Source of the DNA: Limnohabitans sp. Hippo3
Lineage (GTDB): Bacteria; Pseudomonadota; Gammaproteobacteria; Burkholderiales; Burkholderiaceae_C
Reading direction: 5' to 3'
Length of the DNA stretch: 64,000 nt
NCBI RefSeq assembly: GCF_003063665.1
Contig: NZ_NESF01000001.1
Span: forward strand, 558,001-622,000
A program made the position numbers and the translations under genes. The notes under the pieces were generated by a model, which saw only the letters and a program-made list of their open reading frames with translations, searched no databases and was not told where the DNA came from. This document shows positions 56,099-62,543 of this stretch, one piece after another (position 1 is the stretch's first letter; the number at the start of each line of letters is the position of its first letter).

Positions 56099-58741
56099 TC
56101 AAGGCACCATCACATGGTGCCAGTAACGTTGCGTGCGCACCCGCTCGCAGTGCACCTCATCCGGAACGTCGCTGCGCCAAGTCGCCGCGCCGCATCGGCT
56201 GGACTCGACCAAGGCAATGCCCTGCGCCTGGTAGCGCGACACCACCGATGCAGCGGGGTGGCCGAATCGGTTGCGGTAGCCGGCCTGCACCAGTGCGAAC
56301 CGGGGCTGCAGCGCCTGCAAAAACGCGGTGCTCGACGAGGTTTGGCTGCCATGGTGCGGCACCAAGAGCACATCGACCGGGGCCAGGTCCGATGCCCCTG
56401 CAGACGGTGACCCCGCCTGCAACAGCGCTTGCTCTTGCGCCGCCTCGATATCACCTGCCAACAACACCGAGGCCTTGCCGTTGCCAATGCGCAAAACGCA
56501 ACTGACTTCATTGGGTCTCGGTGTTCGACCTGGTGCATTGGGGGGAACCGCAGGGTGCAGCACCTCGAACCGCACCCCATCCCACACCCACGACTGCCCA
56601 GCCTGGCAGCGCACCCAGCCCGGGCGCAGGGCGTGCAAGGGATGCGCATCTTCCAAAGAAGACCACAACGCGGCCTGCGGCTGCATGGCCAGCACCGCTG
56701 CTGCGCCTCCGGTGTGGTCGCTGTCACGGTGGCTGAGCATCAAGGTGTTGATGCGCTCGCCCATTTGCGCCAACAAGGGCACCAGCACCCGGTGGCCCGC
56801 ATCGCTTTCGGCTGAATAGCGCGGCCCCGCGTCGTACAGCAGGCTGTGGGTCGCGGTGCGCACCAGCACCGCGTTGCCCTGGCCCACGTCGGCCGCCAGC
56901 AATTCGAAATGACCGGCTTCAGGGCGCGGTGATTCGCCCCACAACACGGGCCACAGCAAGGGCAAGCACAGCAGCTTCCACGACCAAGGCAGCTTGAGCA
57001 CCAGCCCCCAAGCGCCCAAGAGCGCCAACGCACCCAGCCCCCAGGACGGCATGGCCGTGGACACGCTGGCCATCGGCCAGGTGGCCAACCAGCCCAAGCC
57101 GCTGATGAGCGGCTGCAGCGCCCAAGCCGCCAACACCGCAAAGCCCGACCCTAACAGACCCAACATGGCCAGCGGCGTGACCACCAAGGTCACCCAGGGA
57201 ATCGCCCACAAATTGGCCAACAAACCCACCAGCGAGACCTGGCCAAAAAACAGCAAGGTCAAAGGTGCCAGCGCCAGTGTGACGATGGCCTGCTCGCGCA
57301 CCAAACGCATGAGGCCGTGCCACACGGAAAGCAAGCCACCCAAGCGGGGCTGCGGGGCAAGTTGCGCCTGCCCCTGCAGCGGGTCCGAACTGGACTGTGT
57401 CCCTGCGGGCTGCCTTGGTGCAGGCTCTGATCGGCCCGATGCCATGAGCACCCCCACCGCGACAAAGCTCAACCAAAATCCCGGCTGCAGCATGGCCCAA
57501 GGGTCCAAGGTCAGCACCAGCGTACCGGCCGACAACCAGATCAGCCCGCCATGCCAATGACGCGCCGACATCTTCAGCAGCAACACGCCCCCCAGCATCC
57601 ACAAGGTGCGCTGTGCGGGCACACCCCAGCCGCTGAACAGCGCATAAAACCCGGCCAGCGCCCAGCCCGCCAAAGCCCCCACATGCACCGCAGGCCAACG
57701 CAAAGCTCCGTTGAAGCCCCAAAGCGCGGATCTGCGCCAGCCCCAAGCCACCAGACCCCCAGCCAGCCAAGCGAACATGGTCACATGCAGGCCCGAGATG
57801 CTCATCAGGTGCGCCACGCCTGTCGCCCGAAATACATCCCAGTCTGCGCGCTCAATGGCCGCTTGGTCGCCCGTGACCAAGGCCGCCACCACACCCGCCC
57901 GCTGGGCCGCTGCCGCATCGCCGCCCGCCAGGGTTTCCTGACTCAGCAAGCGGTCACGGACCGATTGACGCCAGGCTTCGATCGGATGCGCCCCGGTGTG
58001 GGCCAAACGCTGTGGGGCCGGGTCTTTGGCCCCTGAGCGCACATAGCCTGTGGCGCGAATACCCTGCTCCCACAGCCACAACTCGTAATCAAACCCTCGC
58101 GGATTCATGTGCCCATGGGGTGCTTTCAGGCGCACGCGAAAACGCCAGCGTTCACCAGCTTTCACAGGCTCGGGCAGAGGCGACACATTCCAGCCGCTGT
58201 CGTGCAGCCCGTCCTGCCCATACCACCCCAGATACACCTGAGTCGGCAATTCCGTCCCCAAGGTCAGCGCATGCCTTGCGCCCGACTTGTCGACCCGCCA
58301 GGCTTGTTCGAGCCGAAAACGAAAACGCCAACCCAGGTCTTGCCGCTGCGGCATGGCCTGGACCACCCCCACCACATCGAGGTCCTGGCCCTCCAGCTTT
58401 GGGGCCATAGCGCCAGCGCGTGTCCCGGCCTGCCAACCCGTCAGCCCAAACGCCGCTGTCGCCCACACCAGCCCCCACAGGGCCTGGCGAACCCCAGCGT
58501 GCGCGGATTGAAAAACGGTGACACGTCGCAGCAGCCATGCACCGACAAGGGCCAAAGCCATGCAGGCGCTATAGACCGACAAAGACCACAAGACCGCTTG
58601 TTGCAACTGCAGCGCAAGCCCCAGGCACCAAGCCAGCAAGCTCCAGCCCAAGTCTCGCGCCCAAGCCATGCGCATCAGACGGCCCGGCCCAACACAGACC
58701 CCCAAGCCGCAACCCGGCCATGCCTGCCGGATGAACCGCAT
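56099..58741 (-). CDS. comEC: DNA internalization-related competence protein ComEC/Rec2
   Basis: An 880-residue inner-membrane channel for uptake of single-stranded DNA in transformation. It has the N-terminal hydrophobic part plus OB-like DUF4131 segment, the Competence permease domain (MSISGLHVTMFAWLAGGLVA; WGVPAQRTLWMLGGVLLLKM), and the C-terminal metallo-beta-lactamase-like domain with HxDxDH (H671-R-D-S-D675-H676 in LSHRDSDHTGGA). ATG 58741 or a downstream ATG (about 58675) may be the true start. Full length suggests natural competence. Other com genes are not in the window. Confidence 0.93.
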   Translation of the reverse strand: MRFIRQAWPGCGLGVCVGPGRLMRMAWARDLGWSLLAWCLGLALQLQQAVLWSLSVYSACMALALVGAWLLRRVTVFQSAHAGVRQALWGLVWATAAFGLTGWQAGTRAGAMAPKLEGQDLDVVGVVQAMPQRQDLGWRFRFRLEQAWRVDKSGARHALTLGTELPTQVYLGWYGQDGLHDSGWNVSPLPEPVKAGERWRFRVRLKAPHGHMNPRGFDYELWLWEQGIRATGYVRSGAKDPAPQRLAHTGAHPIEAWRQSVRDRLLSQETLAGGDAAAAQRAGVVAALVTGDQAAIERADWDVFRATGVAHLMSISGLHVTMFAWLAGGLVAWGWRRSALWGFNGALRWPAVHVGALAGWALAGFYALFSGWGVPAQRTLWMLGGVLLLKMSARHWHGGLIWLSAGTLVLTLDPWAMLQPGFWLSFVAVGVLMASGRSEPAPRQPAGTQSSSDPLQGQAQLAPQPRLGGLLSVWHGLMRLVREQAIVTLALAPLTLLFFGQVSLVGLLANLWAIPWVTLVVTPLAMLGLLGSGFAVLAAWALQPLISGLGWLATWPMASVSTAMPSWGLGALALLGAWGLVLKLPWSWKLLCLPLLWPVLWGESPRPEAGHFELLAADVGQGNAVLVRTATHSLLYDAGPRYSAESDAGHRVLVPLLAQMGERINTLMLSHRDSDHTGGAAAVLAMQPQAALWSSLEDAHPLHALRPGWVRCQAGQSWVWDGVRFEVLHPAVPPNAPGRTPRPNEVSCVLRIGNGKASVLLAGDIEAAQEQALLQAGSPSAGASDLAPVDVLLVPHHGSQTSSSTAFLQALQPRFALVQAGYRNRFGHPAASVVSRYQAQGIALVESSRCGAATWRSDVPDEVHCERVRTQRYWHHVMVP

Positions 58742-59106
58742 CGCTTCATGTCAGCCTCCCTGATTTGGCTGGTGATTCCAACGCTCGTTTCGACGTTCTG
58801 GGTGTCCGCTCAAGCAGGCCGCATCGCCGAGCAATTCGACCTAAAACCTGGCGTCTGCCTGGCTGTTTGTAACTGTCCACGCACCGTTTGTCATGCGTAT
58901 CGCCCCTGTTGCATTGGCTGCAATATACCGATACGCATCGCCCAGCCACGCTTGGCCTGCAAGTCATCGCGAGCAGGCATTTGGTCAAAGGAGCAGCTGC
59001 CCGTAAAGAGCCGCCCAGTCCGTGATTCGGATTGAGCGACAATCCCGGTTCATTTTTGTCACCCCCGTACCCACGGGAACCCATCCCTTCAGCCCAGAGA
59101 CCCACC
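58742..59106. other. 365-bp intergenic region, comEC / ridA-like
   Basis: A divergent spacer with no supported gene. It contains a nested inverted repeat (58893-58938) listed separately. Both promoters must lie here; the sequence GACAATCCCGGTTCATTTTTG sits about 50-70 nt before the RidA start. Confidence 0.5.
58893..58938. repeat. Nested inverted repeat in the comEC upstream region
   Basis: Outer arms ATGCGTATCG (58893-58902) and CGATACGCAT (58929-58938), perfect 10 bp; inner arms TTGCA (58909-58913) and TGCAA (58919-58923) around TTGGC. The two stems make a long cruciform or RNA hairpin. There is no U-run, so it is not a simple terminator. It may be an operator or a small structured RNA. 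Confidence 0.6.
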
Positions 59107-59565
59107 ATGAGCGTTTACGACACCCTGAAATCCCTGAACATCGAACTGCCCCCTGTGGCCGTGCCCGCAGCGGCTTATGTGCCCTTTGTGCAGACCGGCA
59201 ACCTGGTCTTCCTGTCGGGCCACATTGCCAAAAAAGACGGCAAAGTCTGGGTCGGCCAGCTGGGCAGGAACATCAGCACCGCCGAAGGCCAGCAAGCCGC
59301 TCGCGCCGTGGCCATCGATCTGATGGGCACCTTGCACGCTGCCGTGGGCGACTTGAACAAGGTCAAACGCATCGTCAAAGCGATGAGCCTGGTCAACTCG
59401 ACCGGTGACTTCACCGAGCAACACCTGGTCACCAACGGCTGCAGTGAACTGCTGGGGCAGGTTTTTGGTGCACAGGCAGGCGCCCACGCCCGCAGCGCTT
59501 TTGGTGTCGCGCAAATCCCCATGGGCGCTTGCGTCGAGATCGAACTGATTGCCGAAATCGGCTAA
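59107..59565 (+). CDS. RidA-family (YjgF/YER057c/UK114) protein
   Basis: A 152-residue Rid protein of the longer type. RidA homotrimers deaminate reactive enamine/imine intermediates from PLP enzymes. VFLSGHIAKKDGKVWVGQLG and ARSAFGVAQIPMGACVEIEL match the Rid signature, with R in HARSAFG at the usual catalytic position. ATG 59107 fits the family start. It ends in a bidirectional terminator shared with the convergent BMC operon. Its location suggests a role near a metabolosome using an amine or amino substrate, but it is on the opposite strand. Confidence 0.85.
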   Translation: MSVYDTLKSLNIELPPVAVPAAAYVPFVQTGNLVFLSGHIAKKDGKVWVGQLGRNISTAEGQQAARAVAIDLMGTLHAAVGDLNKVKRIVKAMSLVNSTGDFTEQHLVTNGCSELLGQVFGAQAGAHARSAFGVAQIPMGACVEIELIAEIG

Positions 59566-59603
59566 AAAAAGCCACGCCCAGCTGATGCAAGGCGTGGTTT
59601 TTT
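59564..59603. terminator. Bidirectional terminator between ridA-like gene and BMC operon
   Basis: The stem CCACGCC (59572-59578) / GGCGTGG (59591-59597) has a 12-nt loop, A7 on the left and T6 on the right, so it serves both converging transcripts. Confidence 0.85.
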
Positions 59604-59657
59604 GACGGTAAGGCCTACCACTCCCGGACTCGGGATGCGTGACTGGCGATTTGAAGA

Positions 59658-60323
59658 TCAGCCGCGCCCCGGGATCTCCGAGAGCAAAGCCTCCACATGG
59701 GCTTTGGCTTTTTCAAGCGAAGCCATGCTGCCCGTGAGGTACATGCGGCCGCTGGCACCGATCATGCTGCACTCGACCAGGGTCAGGTCGGGGGCGACTT
59801 TTTCGGCTTCGTTGGCCATGTGGGCACCGAACAGCGCCGGGGCCACTTCCATGAGCAGCATGTTCTGGCCGGGCAGCACCATGCTGGCTTGGCGCGTCCG
59901 GTTCATCAGCACGGCGTGCTGATCGGTCACGTTTTCCAGAATGTCGCTGTACAGCAGATGCGGGCGCAGCTGGTCTTCGGCCTTGGCGCCCATCCAAGCC
60001 AGAATGACCTGGCCTGCTCGCTGCAGCGCCGCGCTGTCGTTGCTGTGCAACTCCAGCACGCCAAACTGCCGCTCCACCGCCAGAATGCCGGGCTCCAGGG
60101 TGGGCTCGGCCTTGAGCGCCAGATCGATCACGCGCTGGATGGACAGCCCGGGGGCGATCTCGACCAGCAGCGCATTCGTGCCCTGCATCGCCACGTAGCC
60201 GCGTGCGCCCAGGGGCGAACTCATCCACGAGGAGAACTGGGGCTGCAGGTCGGTGAGCGTCAGGTAAACCCGAAGCTCAGCGGCCGGCTTGGCTGGCGCT
60301 GCGGCTTTTTTAGTTGTGGCCAT
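59658..60323 (-). CDS. BMC-T shell protein (tandem-domain, CsoS1D-type), copy 2
   Basis: A 221-residue bacterial microcompartment shell protein with two fused BMC domains (about 16-110 and 125-215) preceded by a Lys/Ala/Pro-rich tail (1-15). Motifs: LVEIAPGLSIQRVIDLALKA, LAVERQFGVLELHSND, VLPGQNMLLMEVAPALFGAH and MANEAEKVAPDLTLVECSMI. It closely follows the CsoS1D/Haliangium double-stacking trimer pattern, where stacked trimers form gated large pores for metabolites or cofactors. It is the last gene of the operon. It differs from the other BMC-T in the window in the pore-side sequence and tail. Confidence 0.92.
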   Translation of the reverse strand: MATTKKAAAPAKPAAELRVYLTLTDLQPQFSSWMSSPLGARGYVAMQGTNALLVEIAPGLSIQRVIDLALKAEPTLEPGILAVERQFGVLELHSNDSAALQRAGQVILAWMGAKAEDQLRPHLLYSDILENVTDQHAVLMNRTRQASMVLPGQNMLLMEVAPALFGAHMANEAEKVAPDLTLVECSMIGASGRMYLTGSMASLEKAKAHVEALLSEIPGRG

Positions 60324-60352
60324 GCGGCCTCCTTATTTGCAACAGCCGTCGA

Positions 60353-60625
60353 TCACTTGCCGTCGAAGGCTTTGGACACGTCAGCGTGGGGACGTGGGAT
60401 GACGTGGCAGGACACCACTTCACCGATCGCGCCTGCGGCTTCTGCACCGGCTTCGGTGGCGGCCTTGACGGCACCCACGTCGCCCGAGACGATGATGGCG
60501 ACCAGGCCGCCACCCACTTCTTTTTTGCCAACGATGTTGACGTTGGCAGCTTTGACCATGGCGTCAGCAGCAGCGAAGGCGGCAACATAACCTTTGGTTT
60601 CGATCATTCCGATGGCTTGTGACAT
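60353..60625 (-). CDS. BMC-H shell protein
   Basis: A 90-residue single-domain hexamer-forming shell protein (Pfam BMC). [20 protein letters not shown] and the pore loop [17 protein letters not shown] (GGG at 38-40) are typical, as is [10 protein letters not shown]. It forms hexagonal facets with a central pore. The AAGGAG site is strong, and a pyrimidine-rich leader (60626-60690) precedes it, consistent with high expression as the most abundant shell part. Confidence 0.97.
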   Translation of the reverse strand: MSQAIGMIETKGYVAAFAAADAMVKAANVNIVGKKEVGGGLVAIIVSGDVGAVKAATEAGAEAAGAIGEVVSCHVIPRPHADVSKAFDGK

Positions 60626-60691
60626 GTGAGTCTCCTTGAGGGGTTAAAAAAAGAAAGGGTTGAGGGAAAGGGTGAAAAAAATACCGCTGCG
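60626..60691 (-). promoter_or_regulatory. Pyrimidine-rich leader of the BMC-H gene
   Basis: The 66-nt gap before BMC-H is almost wholly C/T in the coding orientation, with T7 tracts, followed by AAGGAG. It is the longest gap within the BMC run. It may be a translation enhancer or an extra transcription start that boosts BMC-H. Confidence 0.4.
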
Positions 60692-60961
60692 TCAACGCAT
60701 CGGCGTGGGGGTGTCGTAGTTGTCGAGCGAGGCAATGACCAGGGCATCGGCCACCACACGCGGGTGCGCCGGGGCGAACCACCAGGCAGCGGGGGCGCCG
60801 ATGGTGATCATCACGCGCTCGCCGATGCCGCAGCCCAACGGGTCGAAGCAGACGACCACGTCCTTGGGGTAGTCCAGCTGGACCTCCAGCAAAGCGCCGG
60901 GCGGCAATTCGGGCAGGCGCTTGCTGGCCACGATGCGGCCGATCACGGTTCCTGTTTTCAT
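60692..60961 (-). CDS. BMC-P pentameric vertex protein (EutN/CcmL family)
   Basis: An 89-residue OB-fold vertex protein. It starts MKTGTVIGRIVASKRLPELP, with LDYPKDVVVCFDPLGCGIGE and DALVIASLDNYDTP following. Pentamers cap the shell vertices. Its start overlaps the stop of the NTF2-like gene, so translation is coupled. It is the only BMC-P in the window. Confidence 0.95.
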   Translation of the reverse strand: MKTGTVIGRIVASKRLPELPPGALLEVQLDYPKDVVVCFDPLGCGIGERVMITIGAPAAWWFAPAHPRVVADALVIASLDNYDTPTPMR

Positions 60962-61923
60962 GGGGTGGCTCCTCGGTCAATGGTGATGCCGCGCTTGCGC
61001 AGGGCTTCTTTGCCCAAAGGGGTCAGGACCGCCTTGGGGTGGATGCGAACAGTTTTGACATGGGCGGGCAAGGTTTTGAGCAGCTTCTCGCCGATCACGC
61101 CTTGGAGTTCAGGGACTTGCGCTTTGTGGTCATGCAGCTCGCAGGTGTCGCCCTTGCATTCGCAGGCTTTGCCTTCCTTGCACGAAGGGCAGCAAGCGGC
61201 CGGGTCGATGGCGGTGGTAGCGGCCATGGCCGAAGCACCACCGGATGAACCCGTAGAAGCCGCCACGGCTTTCGCCGCCGCTTCATCCACACGCATGTCA
61301 AAACGCAGCAAACCCGATTGCGCCGCTTGCAGCAGCGCGGGGCTGGCGGCCAGGCGCTTGAACAGGTCGGTCAGCGCAGCGGCTTGCGCGGCCGTGCCCA
61401 CACGCAAGGGCACCACCACGCCTGCGGAGCTCGCCGCGGCCTGAGTTGGGGTCGATAGCGCTGCAGGGGCAGCAGCAGGCTTGGGCATGCCCACTTGCTT
61501 CCAGTAAGCGTCTTTGCGGGCGATCAGGCCATTGCGGATCTGGTACACATCGGTGCCGTCGTAAGTGCCGGTCTGGCCACCGGGCAGCGGCACGGTCACC
61601 TTGTAGTTCTGCACCACGGTCTGGCCCAGCACATGCATGTGCGAATCAGAAAACTTGGGGCCGGTGGGGCTGGCAAAACGTTCTTTCAAAAACGCCAGGC
61701 AGGCTTCGCGGCCGTTGAGCACGCGTGAGTCGGGCAGGATCCAGACCACATCGGGCGCAAAGCAGGCCACGATGGCCTCGGCGCTCACGGTCTCGTAACC
61801 GGCTTCAAAGCGGCGCATCAAAGCCGCCACGGACGCGTCAGCCGCCGGGGCCAGGCTGGACGCAGCGCCCAAGGCCTTTCGCACCTGCGTGCGAATTTGC
61901 TCACGCAAAGCGTCTGTGCTCAT
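60958..61923 (-). CDS. BMC-associated multidomain protein: EP-like helix + NTF2/SnoaL-like + Cys cluster + C-terminal motif
   Basis: A 321-residue protein inside the shell operon, overlapping both neighbours by 4 nt. Seen: (1) residues 4-19 (ALREQIRTQVRKALGA) form an amphipathic helix, then an Ala-rich linker, like known encapsulation peptides; (2) about 31-145 look NTF2/SnoaL-like (RFEAGYETVSAEAIVACFAP, then VVQNYKVTVPL); (3) an Ala-rich linker and helices (146-225); (4) cysteines C244, C245, C248, C254, C256, C261 with H264/H266; (5) a C-terminal KAVLTPLGKEALRKRGITID that recalls the TP..A..RGI motif at ends of BMC proteins such as EutQ/PduO relatives (from memory). The six cysteines could bind an Fe-S cluster or zinc. 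I know of no described protein with this order of parts; function unknown, probably an encapsulated or shell-linked redox or binding protein. Confidence 0.75.
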   Translation of the reverse strand: MSTDALREQIRTQVRKALGAASSLAPAADASVAALMRRFEAGYETVSAEAIVACFAPDVVWILPDSRVLNGREACLAFLKERFASPTGPKFSDSHMHVLGQTVVQNYKVTVPLPGGQTGTYDGTDVYQIRNGLIARKDAYWKQVGMPKPAAAPAALSTPTQAAASSAGVVVPLRVGTAAQAAALTDLFKRLAASPALLQAAQSGLLRFDMRVDEAAAKAVAASTGSSGGASAMAATTAIDPAACCPSCKEGKACECKGDTCELHDHKAQVPELQGVIGEKLLKTLPAHVKTVRIHPKAVLTPLGKEALRKRGITIDRGATP

Positions 61924-62534
61924 GCAGCACCTCCGGCGTCGCGAATCACGGCCTCGGCCACCGCCGCAGCGGCCCGCACGTCCGAGGCATTGCCCGACAG
62001 GTACAGGCGACCGGCTGGGCCCATGAAGCGGCAGTCGATCAGTTTCACGTTGGCGGCTTTCTCAGCCTCGTTGGCCACCAGCAGCGCATACGACGAGGTG
62101 GTCATCTCCATGATGTAGAGCGACTCGCCGGGCAAGAGCATGCTGCCCGATTTGCTGCGGTTGATCAAAAACGCGTGGTAGCCGTCGACCCGGTCAATCA
62201 CTTTGGAGGCCAGGATTTCGGGCTTGAGCACGCTTTTCTCGCTCACACCCATGGCTTCGAGCACGGCCGCACCCGCCGACTTGACGGACGAGGAGGACTG
62301 GCCGTGGAACTCCAGATAGCCGAACTGACGCTCGACCACCAGGTTGCCGGGCTTGACGTTGTCGTGCTTGAGCGCGATGTCGGTCAGCCACTCGATGTCC
62401 ATGCCGGGGGCGACTTCGATCACCATGGCGGCGTCGTTGTGGCGCGGCAGAAAACCACGGGCGGTGGAGCCCAGCAAACACATCAATTGAGGCTGCAAGC
62501 GGTCCAGAAAAATGTAACTGCGCAAAGTGGACAT
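61920..62534 (-). CDS. BMC-T shell protein (tandem-domain, CsoS1D-type), copy 1
   Basis: A 204-residue double BMC-domain protein closely matching the pattern of Haliangium ochraceum BMC-T double-stacking trimers: SYIFLDRLQPQLMCLLGSTA, then GFLPRHNDAAMVIEVAPGMD, MLLPGESLYIMEMTTSSYAL and VANEAEKAANVKLIDCRFMG. It has no N-terminal tail. Its start is 9 nt after the aldehyde dehydrogenase stop; its own stop overlaps the next gene by 4 nt. It probably forms gated pores for larger metabolites such as CoA or nicotinamide cofactors. Confidence 0.94.
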   Translation of the reverse strand: MSTLRSYIFLDRLQPQLMCLLGSTARGFLPRHNDAAMVIEVAPGMDIEWLTDIALKHDNVKPGNLVVERQFGYLEFHGQSSSSVKSAGAAVLEAMGVSEKSVLKPEILASKVIDRVDGYHAFLINRSKSGSMLLPGESLYIMEMTTSSYALLVANEAEKAANVKLIDCRFMGPAGRLYLSGNASDVRAAAAVAEAVIRDAGGAA

Positions 62535-62543
62535 GGGGGGCTT

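Noticed and set aside
58109-59035. 308-codon plus-strand frame ahead of the RidA gene
   Set aside because: Antisense to comEC for most of its length, Pro/Arg/Gln-rich, no domain and no ribosome-binding site.
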